Of a stretch of 64,000 nt of DNA, positions 34,283-43,669 are shown one piece after another. Source of the stretch: Salinisphaera sp963835375 (GTDB lineage Bacteria > Pseudomonadota > Gammaproteobacteria > Nevskiales > Salinisphaeraceae); contig CAWIGB010000030.1 of NCBI GenBank assembly GCA_963835375.1, positions 12,580 to 76,579 of the forward strand. The letters run 5' to 3'. Within the stretch, counting starts at the first letter, position 1. Every line of letters starts with the position of its first letter. The notes under the pieces were generated by a model. It made no database searches and was not told where the DNA came from. It worked only from the letters and a program-made list of their open reading frames with translations. The translations under genes were made by a program, and so were the position numbers.

Positions 34283-36776
34283 ATGCTCCGATTCGTTCTG
34301 CGTATCCTGCTCATCTTCATGCCGCTCGTGCGCTGGCCGCTCCGTGCCTGGATACGCACGCATGTCTCGCCCTCGGATCTCAACGAGCTGGCACTCGATT
34401 TCGACAAGCCGGTCTGCTACGTGCTGCCGGTCGGCCAGCCTGCTCGACTGGCTCGCACTGGAGGCGGTGTGCGATGCCCACGACATGCCGCGACCGTATC
34501 TGGCCGGCAGCCGGCCGCCGACGGCCAAGCGCGCGATGGTGCTCGCGGTCCCGGTCGGGCGTTCGCGTCAGCGCTCCGAACTGCAGCGCATCGTCACGCG
34601 GGGGCTGCACGATCATTCGTTCGACGTGCAACTGGTGCCGGTGTCGGTGTTCTGGGGCCGCAACCCGGTGCAGGAAACCTCGATCTTCCGGATTCTCTTT
34701 GCCGACTCCGAGCGCTCAAGTCGGCTGCGCAAGATCCTGATCGTGGCCGCCAACGGCCGAAACACCCTGGTCCACTTCGGCCAGCCGCTCGACTATCGCA
34801 ACGTGGTCGACGAGTCGGCCACGCCCGGCGTGCTGGTACGCAAGCTGGTGCGGGTGCTGCGTGTGCATTTCCGGCGCCAGCGCGCGGCCACCCTCGGCCC
34901 GGGCGTCTCGCGCCGGGCTCAGCTCATCGACGCCTTGATGGCCGATCCGAAGGTCGTTACCGAGGTCACGGAAACCGCGCGCCGCGAGCGCAAGAACGTC
35001 GCCGCGATTCGGGTGCGGGCGCGTGAGTATGCCGACGAGATAGCGGCCGACTACTCGAACATCGCCATCGGTTTCATGCTGCGTGTGCTCACCTGGTTGT
35101 GGCACCGCATCTACGACGGTATCGACGTCAAGCACCTGCCGCGTCTGCGCGAGACCGCGCATGACAATCGCGAGGTGATCTATCTGCCGAGCCATCGCTC
35201 GCACATGGATTATCTGCTGCTGTCCTATATCCTCTATCAGGAAGGTCTGGCGCTGCCGCAGATCGCGGCCGGCGTGAACCTGAATTTCTGGCCGGTGGGC
35301 GGCTTGCTGCGTCGCTGCGGCGCGTTCTACCTGCGCCGCAGCTTCAGGGGCGACCGACTCTATGCGGCGGTCTTCCGGGCCTATGTCGAAACCCTGGTCG
35401 CCCGCGGCCAGCCGATGAAGTTCTATCCGGAGGGCGGCCGCAGCCGTACCGGCCGTCTGCTCACGCCCAAGACCGGCATGCTGCAGATGACCGTGGCCAG
35501 CGCGCTGGCCACGAGCGGCAAGGCGCGCGTGTCGGTCGTGCCGGTCTATATCGGCTACGACCGGGTGATGGAGGTCAAGGGCTACTTCGACGAACTGCGC
35601 GGCACGCGCGTCAAGAAGGGCGAAACCATGGGCGACCTGGTGCGCGGCTCGACGCGCGTGCTCAATCGCAAGTATGGCCGTGTCTTCGTGTCTTTCGGGG
35701 CGCCGATCGAGCTGCAGGGCTTCGCCGATACCCATGTGCCGGACTGGCGCGAACGCATGGCGGAACTCGGCGTCGATTCACGCGCCAAATGGCTGCAGGA
35801 ATTCACCGCTGATCTGGCCGATGCCGTGATGCGTGGCATCAACGCCACCGCAACGCTCAATGCGACAGGGCTGGCCTGTCTCATCCTGCTGGGTGCGCCG
35901 CAGAAATCGGTGGCCGAGGACGAGATGATCCACAGCATGGCGCTGCTGGCGCGATTAGCGCATGCCTGTCCGTACTCGACCGACGCCAGCGCGCCCGAAC
36001 CGGACGGCGAGGCGCTGCTGGCCGAGGCCGAGCCCCTGATGCGGCTGATCCGCGCGCCGCATGCCTGGGGCGATATTCTGACCGTGGATTCACGCCAGGC
36101 CGTGCTGCTGACCTATACCCGCAACAACGTCATGCATCTGTTCGCGCTGCCGTCGCTGATCGCGAACTTCTTCGCCCACTTCGAGCAGCGCAACGAAAAG
36201 GCACTGCTCGACGACGCGGTCGAGCTCTATCCGTTGCTGGCCTCCGAGCTGTTCCTGCGCTGGCACGCCGACGAATGCCGCGCCGCACTGGTCGACGCCG
36301 TCGCAGGCATGATCGAGTGTGGTCTGTTGTTGCGTACCGAAAAAGGCGCGCTGCGTCGGCCGGTGGCCGGCAGCCAGCCCTTCGCCGCCTTGATGAGCCT
36401 GGCGCGCATCATGCGCGAATCGCTGGAACGCTATGCCATGACCGCCATGCTGCTCAGCCATAACCTGGAGGTGGGTGTGGTCGAGCGCGGTCGCTTCGAG
36501 CGTCAGTGCCAGCTCATGGCCGAGCGCATGGCGCTGCTGACCGGCCGCAACAGCCCGGAATTCTTCGATGCGCGATTGTTTCGTAACCATCTGCAGACGC
36601 TGGTCAAGGCCGGCCTGCTGCGCCAGGAAGGCAACAAGCTGCATATCGACGAATCGCTGCGTCATCTGGCCGAGCATGCACTGCGCCTGCTCGGCTCCGA
36701 CATCCGCCAGACCATCGCCCACCTGACTTCCATGCCCCAGCTCGAGGACGCCACGCCGGGGCAGACGCTGGGCTGA
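34283..36776 (+). CDS. plsB: Glycerol-3-phosphate acyltransferase PlsB, with a frameshift near 34433
   Basis: The N-terminal 50 codons (from the ATG at 34283, ending DFDKPVCYVLPV) and the rest (SLLDWLALEAVCDAHDMPRPY onward, 34434–36776) are in different frames. Dropping one G at 34433–34434 joins them as LPVASLLDWL, matching the layout of PlsB. The main part has HRSHMDYLLLS (HX4D), LNFWPVGGLLRRCGAFYLRR, KFYPEGGRSRTGRLLTPK and VVPVYIGYDRVMEV, all PlsB motifs; total would be about 830 residues. PlsB makes lysophosphatidic acid from glycerol-3-phosphate and acyl-ACP or acyl-CoA. The break is error, mutation or +1 slip. Confidence 0.9.
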
Positions 36777-37019
36777 GATATGGGTGGGCGGCTTGGCATC
36801 GATATCGGCTCGACCGATGGGTCGGGCGGCAGGTCAGCGGCCAACGCCGAGGTTTGCATGGCAAGTCGGCATGGCCGTGGCACAGTTCGGCTGTTGGCCG
36901 ACCGCGCTATGGGGTGTATCGGCGAGCGCCGCCCCGTTCGTTGCCGGGGCCACGCTGCTCGCGCCATTCGGTCTGGCCCGGGCGCGAAGCGCCTCGCCGT
37001 GCCGGCGGCACCCGGTCGA
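36777..37019. other. Gap between convergent plsB and sppA, no gene recognised
   Basis: 243 bases with no recognisable gene. Several overlapping frames are open on both strands because of GC bias, including the unshifted extension of sppA, but none has a domain or start site. No terminator with a T-run was found between the convergent genes. Confidence 0.5.
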
Positions 37020-38011
37020 TCAATGCGCGCTACCGCGCCATAGATACAACGGCTCCGGCCCGTCGAAGCGCCCACCCGCGCCCAGCGCCGACAACCAGCC
37101 GGCGGCGGGTCGGCCTGACCGGCATCGGTGGTGGCTGCGGCACTCAGCGTGTGCGGCGCCTGTTGACCCTGGTAGTAGCGGATCACGCGGGCGCGGTTCA
37201 CGCCCGCGGCCCGGCGCGCGGCGGCGAGCACGTCGTCCTGATGGCCGATGGCATCGACCAGGCCGAGTTGTCTGGCTTCGGGCGCGGCAAAGATACGGCC
37301 GTCGGTGATCATGTCGATCTTGGCCCGATTGAGGTTGGGCCGGTTGGCTTCCACCACCGAAACGAAACGGTGATACAGCCCGTCGACGACATGCTGCACG
37401 ATCGCCTGTTCCCCGGGCTTCGGTGAGCGCAGCGGCGACATGATGTCCTTGTGCGGCCCGGAGGTCACGCTGGTGTCGGCCAGTCCGATCTTGTGCATCA
37501 GTCCGGCGGCGTTGACATCGACGATGATCACGCCGATCGAGCCCGTGATGGTGGTGGGCTCGGCAATGACGCGATCCGCGCTCATGGCGACGTAATAGCC
37601 GCCGGAGGCAGCCACGCCGCCGAGGCTGGCGATCACCGGCACGCCGGTCTTGGCTTCGTAGCGCTTGATGCGATGATAGATCTCGTCGCTGGCGGCGACC
37701 GTGCCGCCGGGGCTGTCGATGCGCAGCACCACGGCCTTGATGCGCTCGTCGCCCTGCGCCTTGTCCAGCGCACGGGTGATCGTGGTCAGCATGGATGAGC
37801 TGTGGGCAAGGCCGAAGGCATGGCTGGACGGGTGCGCCGAAATGAAGCCATCGACATCGAGCCAGAGAATCTTGGCGTGGCCGTGGCCGCTGATGCGGGC
37901 CTCGTGCAACGCAGGGTCGGATGCACTGCCGAACGGGCCGTTGATGGTGATGCATCCGGTCAGCGCGATACAGGTCAACAGGCCGGCGGCGAGACGGCAG
38001 ACGCCGCCCAT
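37020..38011 (-). CDS. sppA: Signal peptide peptidase SppA (S49), lipoprotein-like N-terminus, frameshift near 37100
   Basis: The N-terminus has a lipobox TGC (Cys20). The S49 domain shows RIDSPGGTVAASDEIY, GGVAASGGYYVAMSAD with nucleophile Ser136, and GPHKDIMSPLRSPKPGE with the base Lys188. After ADPPP (about residue 304) the frame continues as unrelated Arg/Ser/Pro-rich sequence for another 145 codons. The neighbouring frame instead gives GWLSALGAGGRFDGPEPLYL then WRGSAH and stops at 37020, a typical short SppA tail. One missing base near 37100 explains this. The protein degrades leftover signal peptides. About 330 residues would result. Confidence 0.88.
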
Positions 38012-38526
38012 CAGTGGATCTCGCTCTGCCAGGTTTCGATTGCCGCGATGATATGTTCGCAGGCCTGGGTCAGACAGTGGTGGGCGTCCTTGCGCTCGTC
38101 GTCGTCCAGATGCGACCAGGCCATGGCGATGTAGCGCACCCCGGGATCGAGTACCGTCTGTTCATTGACCTGACCATAGGCGGTCTCGAGCGCGGCCAAG
38201 CACTGGCCGATAGCATCGGGTGGGAGTTCGGCTTCCTGGAAAACCATGACGCAGGCAGCGGTCGCCGCTCTGTCGATCAGATCCGCCTTGTCGGTGGCGA
38301 CTTCGGGATAGTGCTCGCGATACAGGTCAGCCAGTCGGGTCACCATGTCGACCAGCGCCAGCATGGCTGGCATGTCGTCGAACAGATACTTGTGCCCGCG
38401 CTTGGCGGCTGTTTCGGCCGCGGCCTGCAGCGCCGGCCCCACCACCCGGTGATAGGTTGCCGGGTCCAGGGCGTCCGGATGGACGGACTCGGGGTTCAGC
38501 GGCGTGTCGTTATCATTGCTGCTCAT
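38011..38526 (-). CDS. Hypothetical protein (171 aa) translationally coupled to sppA
   Basis: The 171-residue, acidic, helical protein has no signal peptide and no family I recognise. Segments such as YHRVVGPALQAAAETAAKRG and MLALVDMVTRLADLYREHYP suggest a helical bundle. Its stop overlaps the sppA start (TGATG), so the two are co-translated. It lies directly downstream of the sensor kinase gene by strand order but is separated by about 50 bases. Confidence 0.8.
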   Translation of the reverse strand: MSSNDNDTPLNPESVHPDALDPATYHRVVGPALQAAAETAAKRGHKYLFDDMPAMLALVDMVTRLADLYREHYPEVATDKADLIDRAATAACVMVFQEAELPPDAIGQCLAALETAYGQVNEQTVLDPGVRYIAMAWSHLDDDERKDAHHCLTQACEHIIAAIETWQSEIH

Positions 38527-38575
38527 CGGATTACTCTGTCATGCCGTTCAAGATGAAGAAGGGGCGCTGGCCCAA

Positions 38576-39925
38576 TCAGCTTTCGGGAATGCGCACGAGC
38601 ACGCGGCCACCGCCCAGCTCGCTTTCGGTCAACTCGATCTCGCCGTTGTAGGAATGCACGATCTCGGCGGCCACTGCCAGGCCGAGGCCCTGACCTTCCC
38701 GGGTGCTGTCCGCGCGTACGCCGCGCTCGAGCAGGCGCTGCGGCTGGGACTCGCCGAAACCGGGGCCATTGTCGTCGACCCAGAGCGAGAGCAGGCCCTT
38801 GTTGCTGCGGCGGGCGTCAACGATCACGCGATCCTTGCCGTATTTGGCCGCGTTGTCCATCAGCGTGCCCAGTAACTCGGTCAGATCGCCCTCGTCGACC
38901 GGAACCCGAAGCGCCTGTGGGATCCGGATGTCGAACCGGGTACCGGATTCGGCATAGACCTTGGTCAACGCGCGGCCGAGTCGCTCGGCGATGGGAGCGA
39001 TCGCCAGCCGGCGCGCGAGGCTGCGCTTGCCCGCGGCCGCGGCTTTTTGCAGCTGGTAGTCAAGGATATCGTTCATGCGCGCCAACTGGGATCGAAGTGC
39101 GCTGCTTTGGTCGTCCGGCAGGGTCTTGTCTTCGGCGATGCCACGCAGAATGGCCATCGGCGTCTTCAGGCTGTGGGCGAGATCGCCGAGCGCGTTGCGA
39201 TAGCGGGTCAGCCGCGCCTGATCGTTGACCAGCATGGTGTTGAGGTTGTTGACCAGCGGCTGGATCTCGTCCGGGTACTGACCTTCAAGGCGACGGTCGT
39301 CGTCGGATTCCAGGTTGGCGAGATTACGTGCCAGGCGGCGCAGCGGCGCGAGGCCCCAGCGCAGGATCAGCAGTTCGACGATCAGCAGGATCAGCGCCGA
39401 CACCGACAGCAGGGTCCAGAGCACGCCCTGGAAGCGCTGCATCTGCTTGACGAAGGTGGATGTGTTCTCCGCCACGACCAGGGTATAGCGATAGTCCTTG
39501 CCGGCTTCGGTCACCCACCGGAACCCGAACGACAGAGTCAGCAGCTGATTGCCATTGTCTCGTTTGATGCGTATTTCCTGCCACTGACCGACCGCGGGCA
39601 GAGCGGGCATATCGATACTGCCGAGCAGCGACGGCGAGTGCCAGATCATCTTTTTTTTCTTGTCGAGTACCATGGCATACAGCCCCGAGTCGGGCCGCGA
39701 TAGATCGGACTCGGGCAGTACACGTGGCGCCAGGTTGAACTGGCCCTTGTCGGTGATGTCCGCGCTACCGAGCAGGGCATAGGACAGCCCCTGCAGGCGA
39801 TCGTGTTCGGCTTGTTCGGCGCGCTCGCGCACCGCGGTCTGCAAGGCGACGCCGGTCAGACCGATGAAGGCCACCAACAGCACCGCGGTCGCGGCCAGCA
39901 GCCGCGCCCGCAGCGAATTCATCAC
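38576..39925 (-). CDS. PhoQ-like sensor histidine kinase
   Basis: The 449-residue kinase has two membrane helices (about 9–30 and 168–190) around a periplasmic sensor with a basic KKKKMIWHS stretch. HAMP-like RWGLAPLRRLARNLANLE follows, then H-box LGDLAHSLKTPMAILRG, N-box GTLMDNAAKYGKD, and G boxes DDNGPGFGE and GQGLGLAVAAEIV. Sensor size and short kinase core resemble PhoQ, which responds to Mg2+, pH or cationic peptides; ligand here is unknown. The start overlaps the response regulator stop by four bases. Confidence 0.9.
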   Translation of the reverse strand: MMNSLRARLLAATAVLLVAFIGLTGVALQTAVRERAEQAEHDRLQGLSYALLGSADITDKGQFNLAPRVLPESDLSRPDSGLYAMVLDKKKKMIWHSPSLLGSIDMPALPAVGQWQEIRIKRDNGNQLLTLSFGFRWVTEAGKDYRYTLVVAENTSTFVKQMQRFQGVLWTLLSVSALILLIVELLILRWGLAPLRRLARNLANLESDDDRRLEGQYPDEIQPLVNNLNTMLVNDQARLTRYRNALGDLAHSLKTPMAILRGIAEDKTLPDDQSSALRSQLARMNDILDYQLQKAAAAGKRSLARRLAIAPIAERLGRALTKVYAESGTRFDIRIPQALRVPVDEGDLTELLGTLMDNAAKYGKDRVIVDARRSNKGLLSLWVDDNGPGFGESQPQRLLERGVRADSTREGQGLGLAVAAEIVHSYNGEIELTESELGGGRVLVRIPES

Positions 39926-40629
39926 GGCGCGGCGCTATCGGCGGCGGGCCGCGGGCGGTCGTCGCGCGCCAGCCGGTAGCCGCGCCCGCGCAATGTCTCG
40001 ATCGGCTTGCGCGTGCCATCCGGATCGAGCTTGGCACGCAGACGGCGTACGAACACCTCGATCACGTTCGAATCGCGCTCGGCGTTCTCTTCGTAGATGT
40101 GTTCGGTCAGCGCGGTCTTGGAGATCACCTCGCCGGCATGCAGCATCAGGTACTCCAGCACGCGATACTCGTAGGCGGTCAGATCGATCGATTGTTCGCC
40201 GACGAAGACTTCCTGGCGTGACGTGTCGAGCACGATGTCGCCGGATTCCAGCCGCGGCTGGGCCCAGCCGCGCGACCGTCGCACCAGCGCCTGGATGCGA
40301 GCGGACAACTCTTCCGGCTGGAAGGGTTTCACGACATAGTCGTCGGCCCCGGCTTCGAGGCCTTCCACCTTGTCCTGCCAGCGGCTGCGCGCGGTCAGGA
40401 TCAGGATCGGATAGTCCAGCCCCGCTTCGCGTACTTCGGAGATGATGTCCAGACCGGTCGGGCCCGGCAGGCCGAGATCGATGATCGCGATATCGATCGG
40501 ATATTCCTTGGCGTAGAACAGTCCTTCCTCGCCTTCGCCCGTCTCGTCCACGGCAAAGCCTTCCGAGCGCAGACGCTCGCAGACCTGATTGCGCAGTTCG
40601 ACATCGTCTTCGATCACCAGAGCTCGCAT
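39922..40629 (-). CDS. PhoP-like OmpR-family response regulator
   Basis: The 235 residues comprise a receiver (acidic E7, D8, D9; phospho-acceptor D51; T79; K101) and a winged-helix OmpR domain with ETLRGRGYRLARDD. Close sequence in the PhoP style includes RALVIEDD at the start and a LPGPTGLDII loop. It should bind direct repeats and control envelope genes, including perhaps those downstream. It is the first gene of the two-component pair, read leftward. Confidence 0.93.
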   Translation of the reverse strand: MRALVIEDDVELRNQVCERLRSEGFAVDETGEGEEGLFYAKEYPIDIAIIDLGLPGPTGLDIISEVREAGLDYPILILTARSRWQDKVEGLEAGADDYVVKPFQPEELSARIQALVRRSRGWAQPRLESGDIVLDTSRQEVFVGEQSIDLTAYEYRVLEYLMLHAGEVISKTALTEHIYEENAERDSNVIEVFVRRLRAKLDPDGTRKPIETLRGRGYRLARDDRPRPAADSAAP

Positions 40630-40652
40630 GCGTGAGTACCTTGCTGCCGGGA

Positions 40653-41093
40653 TCAGCGGCGCGCGTCGATATCCACTACGCGAACCCGGCCATGTTCCAG
40701 AAGTTTCACCCGATAGTAAGGCCCGCCAGGCCCGTGTTCCAGTATGACGTTGAGCACGCGTCCGCCGAAACGATCGCGGGCACGCTGGGCAGCCTGTTCC
40801 GGGGTGATCGCCGGGCTCTGCTGCGCGGCATCCTGGCGTTGTTGCGGATGACGGTTGTCTTCATCCTGTGGTTTGCGGTCGCGGCCCGACCCAGCATGGG
40901 CGTCGGCGTGCCGCAGCATGCTGGCCCCGATCTGTGGCGGGATCGAATGCCCGCCGGGGGCGACAGCGGCCGCATTCGCCGAATACGCCAGCATCACCAG
41001 TACGCACATCAGCACGCACAGGAGTTCGCGTCGGTGGAGCAGCTCGGGCAGCACGGCAGAAACCCGCGGAAGGTATGCAGACGATGAATGCAT
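40653..41093 (-). CDS. PepSY-domain periplasmic protein
   Basis: The start is put at 41093, where the ATG overlaps the stop of the glycine-zipper gene (TGATG); a further ATG at 41123 is also open. The product has a signal peptide ending in SANAAA, a His/Gln/Asp-rich linker and a C-terminal PepSY domain, ITPEQAAQRARDRFGG then RVLNVIL and YYRVKLLEHGRVRVVDID. PepSY proteins are often encoded beside PhoP/PhoQ-type pairs and may modulate the sensor or inhibit proteases. It is next to the response regulator gene. Confidence 0.8.
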   Translation of the reverse strand: MHSSSAYLPRVSAVLPELLHRRELLCVLMCVLVMLAYSANAAAVAPGGHSIPPQIGASMLRHADAHAGSGRDRKPQDEDNRHPQQRQDAAQQSPAITPEQAAQRARDRFGGRVLNVILEHGPGGPYYRVKLLEHGRVRVVDIDARR

Positions 41094-41467
41094 CAATACC
41101 CCGATTGCTGACTTTGCAGGCACTGCTGGTATCGATTCTCGGTCATGCGGTCGGCGTTCCAGGCGCCCGCCGCAACGCCGGCAGCGGCCCCGGCCCCGGT
41201 GGCGATATCCTGGCCGGTATGACTGCCGAACTGATTGCCGATCAGTCCGCCGAGAGCGCCACCCACGACCGCCTGGCCGACCGGGCTGGTAAGGCTGCGC
41301 ACCAGCGGATTGCGGTCATCCGGGGCGTTGGCGCAGGCATAGCGCCCGCCGGGCACGGTGTTGAATATCGGATCCACTTGCGGGCCAGGGCGACTGGCGC
41401 AGGCCGATAAGACCAGTGCCACGCCGGTCACGGCAGTGAAGGCGATGAAACGGAAGGAATTGCGCAT
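41093..41467 (-). CDS. Glycine-zipper outer-membrane lipoprotein
   Basis: The 124 residues start with a signal peptide and the lipobox LSAC. A glycine-zipper two-helix region follows, with SPVGQAVVGGALGGLIGNQF and a second Gly/Ala-rich helix GAGAAAGVAAGAW. Such 2TM glycine-zipper lipoproteins (SlyB, OsmB-like) insert in the outer membrane and stabilise it, often under PhoP control. It overlaps the PepSY start, and the PhoP-like pair follows. Confidence 0.85.
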   Translation of the reverse strand: MRNSFRFIAFTAVTGVALVLSACASRPGPQVDPIFNTVPGGRYACANAPDDRNPLVRSLTSPVGQAVVGGALGGLIGNQFGSHTGQDIATGAGAAAGVAAGAWNADRMTENRYQQCLQSQQSGY

Positions 41468-41646
41468 GGTCGAGCCTCGTTAGAACTCGAATATAGGACG
41501 CAAGCGCTGAATCCATCCTTAAGCCCGGGCGTCGCAAGCGCCCATCGTCCCTTGAATTATTCCGGCTGACGCACTGCAGCCATACCTCGGAGAGGCGAGG
41601 TCGGCACCGCCGTATTGGCGTCGACCTCCTCAGGAAGCGCGGGTGA

Positions 41647-42210
41647 TCAGCTGCCGGAGCTGTTGTTGTGGGTCGAGTTGCCGCCCTGATCGGATTTGCC
41701 GTTGGGGCTCGGCGCGCCGTCGTTGCCGCCACTGATCTGCAGCTGATCGTTCACGCTGGCCACGCCCGGCTGGCTGCGCACGGCTTGAACGGCCTGCTTG
41801 TGCGTTTCCTGATCCGGCACGGTGCCGGTCAGAGTCACCACGCGCTTATTCACACCGACGGAAATCGCGGCCTTGGAGAAGTTGTCGTTATCCAGCAGCT
41901 TCTTCTGCAGCGTGCGGAACAGGACTTCGTCGTTCACCGTCTTGTTCACCGCCTGGGTGGCCGCAATCACTTTCTGGCGCTTCTGCTGCAGCTTGTCCTG
42001 GGCATTGCTGAGTTGCTTCTTCGCCTTCTGCACCTGCTTGCGCGCGTCGGCCACATCGTCCTGGGCCTGCTTGCGCGCTTTCTTGGCATCGTTGAGGTGG
42101 CTGGTGGCGTCGTTGTACTTCTCCTGGGGCGATTCGGAGCAGCCCGCGGCCACGAGCGCGGCGAGCATGAGACAGACAATGACGGGAAAACGCGATGGCC
42201 GTTGATTCAT
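41647..42210 (-). CDS. BON-domain lipoprotein with coiled coil
   Basis: The start is placed at the Met at 42210 (MNQRPSRFPVI), which gives a signal peptide with lipobox VAAGC; a longer frame exists. Residues about 30–90 form a Lys/Gln/Ala-rich coiled coil (DDVADARKQVQKAKKQLSNA), followed by a BON domain (VLFRTLQKKLLDNDNFSKAA then VGVNKRVVTLTGTVPDQ). A Ser/Asn/Gly-rich tail ends it. BON domains bind phospholipid or other envelope ligands. The role is unknown. Confidence 0.82.
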   Translation of the reverse strand: MNQRPSRFPVIVCLMLAALVAAGCSESPQEKYNDATSHLNDAKKARKQAQDDVADARKQVQKAKKQLSNAQDKLQQKRQKVIAATQAVNKTVNDEVLFRTLQKKLLDNDNFSKAAISVGVNKRVVTLTGTVPDQETHKQAVQAVRSQPGVASVNDQLQISGGNDGAPSPNGKSDQGGNSTHNNSSGS

Positions 42211-42587
42211 GTGCGTTACAAGGCGTCGGAACAATGCGCCAAACATAACAGCTTGCAGATGAACATTGCCCGGCCGATCCGTCATACGGCGCGCCCGCCG
42301 GCGCCTACGGGCCATGGCCAACGCGGCGCTCACCCCGGGCCGAGGTGAGCAACGCCGACAGGCGCGCTAGGTTATTTTCAGGGGCGCCCCTGAACGATAC
42401 GCCGCCATCCAGCGTGTCAGCGCGCTTGTGTACGCGACTACGCCGTACGCTTTGCGCCTCGTCCTGCAGCACGGCGGTCCGCCGCACGGTCTCGCACGAA
42501 AACCCGGCACGGCCGGGGGCCTGTTGCCGCAAAACAGCGCTTGGCACGGACTCGTATGAAACGGCCACAGGCCCTAGACTGCGCGCC
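42211..42587. other. Divergent intergenic region between the BON lipoprotein and dusB
   Basis: 377 bases without a gene. It contains a perfect 18-base palindrome (42377–42394), which could be an operator or structured leader. No clear promoter pair or tRNA was found. An ATG-led frame extending dusB upstream to 42345 is open but lacks a ribosome site and family similarity. Confidence 0.55.
42377..42394. repeat. Perfect 18-base palindrome
   Basis: TTCAGGGGCGCCCCTGAA is its own complement over all 18 positions, in the divergent region 194 bases before dusB. Perfect two-fold symmetry without spacer suggests a dimeric protein's site, though a chance GC-rich palindrome is possible. Confidence 0.5.
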
Positions 42588-43559
42588 ATGGAGATCGCGG
42601 GCTATCGTTTTCCCAATGCACTGGCGCTGGCGCCGATGGCCGGGGTGACCGATCGGGTGTTCCGGCGCGTATGCCGTGGTTTCGGTGCGTCGGCGACGGT
42701 GGGCGAGATGGTCTCCGCCCGGGCCGAGCTGCGTGATACCCGAAAGTCTCGGCTGCGACTGGATTTCTCGGGCGAGCCGGCGCCTCGAATTATCCAGATC
42801 GCCGGGGGCGACGCCGCCGATCTGGCCGATGCGGCCCGTGTCAACGCCGATGCGGGGGCCGACATCATCGACATCAACATGGGGTGCCCGGCCAAGAAGG
42901 TGTGCCGCAAGGCAGCCGGTTCTGCGCTCATGGCCGATACCGCCAACGTGGCCCGGATCCTGGAGGCGGTGGTGGCGGCCTCGCCGGTACCGGTCACGCT
43001 CAAGATGCGCACCGGCATCGCGCCCGATCGGATCAACGCCGTGGTGATCGCGAAGAGGGCCGAGGCGGCCGGCATCGCCGCGCTGGCCGTGCACGGGCGC
43101 ACGCGTGATCAGCATTATCGCGGGGCGGCCGAATACGACACCATTGCAGCCGTCGCGGCGTCGGTTTCGATCCCGGTCTGGGCCAACGGCGATGTGGATT
43201 CGGCCGCCCGGGCGCGCGCGGTGCTGGCTGCGACCGGGGCCGACGGCCTGATGATCGGGCGCGCGGCCTGTCGTCGCCCCTGGCTGTTCCGTGAATTAGC
43301 GGCGGCGATGACGGGCCGGGCGGCGGCCGAGCCGGATCTGGCGGACGAGGCCGAGATCATCCTGGGGCTGGTCGAACAGGTGCACGACTTCTACGGCGAG
43401 GAACAGGGGGTGCGGGTCGCGCGCAAGCATATCGGCTGGCTGTGCGAACGACGGGCGCCGCATCCGGCGCTGTACATGGATCTCATGACCGCGGCGAGCG
43501 CGGCGCGCCAGCTCCGCCTGCTCGATCGTTATTTCGATGCCGCGGCTGCCGCGGCCTGA
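42588..43559 (+). CDS. dusB: tRNA-dihydrouridine synthase B (DusB)
   Basis: The 323-residue FMN enzyme starts at MEIAGYRFPNALALAPMAGV. INMGCPAKKV contains the catalytic Cys100, IIQIAGGD and VHGRTRDQHYRG bind FMN and tRNA, and VWANGDVD and DGLMIGRAA complete the TIM barrel. It reduces uridine 17 (DusB class) in tRNA D-loops. Unlike many relatives it is not followed by fis; instead a universal stress gene with an FNR site comes next. Confidence 0.94.
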   Translation: MEIAGYRFPNALALAPMAGVTDRVFRRVCRGFGASATVGEMVSARAELRDTRKSRLRLDFSGEPAPRIIQIAGGDAADLADAARVNADAGADIIDINMGCPAKKVCRKAAGSALMADTANVARILEAVVAASPVPVTLKMRTGIAPDRINAVVIAKRAEAAGIAALAVHGRTRDQHYRGAAEYDTIAAVAASVSIPVWANGDVDSAARARAVLAATGADGLMIGRAACRRPWLFRELAAAMTGRAAAEPDLADEAEIILGLVEQVHDFYGEEQGVRVARKHIGWLCERRAPHPALYMDLMTAASAARQLRLLDRYFDAAAAAA

Positions 43560-43570
43560 CGTGCTGCGAG

Positions 43571-43584
43571 TTGATCCAGATCAG
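43571..43584 (+). promoter_or_regulatory. FNR/Anr box upstream of the universal stress gene
   Basis: TTGAT-CCAG-ATCAG matches the FNR consensus TTGAT-N4-ATCAA at nine of ten specified bases, 86 bases upstream of the universal stress start codon. It sits right after the dusB stop. Confidence 0.75.
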
Positions 43585-43669
43585 GTTTGGCTCACCGGCC
43601 CCGCGTTAATCTCACGGCATGCCCGGCGCTTGAACCGGGTCGTGTCCGGATCACGCAGGGAACACCGCC

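Noticed and set aside
36784..37308. Rightward open frame between plsB and sppA with a hydrophobic stretch
   Set aside because: It continues antisense through the sppA end and has no ribosome site; the hydrophobic segment is short.
42345..42587. N-terminal extension of dusB
   Set aside because: The extra 81 residues have no family similarity or ribosome site, and DusB proteins start at about MEIAGYRF.
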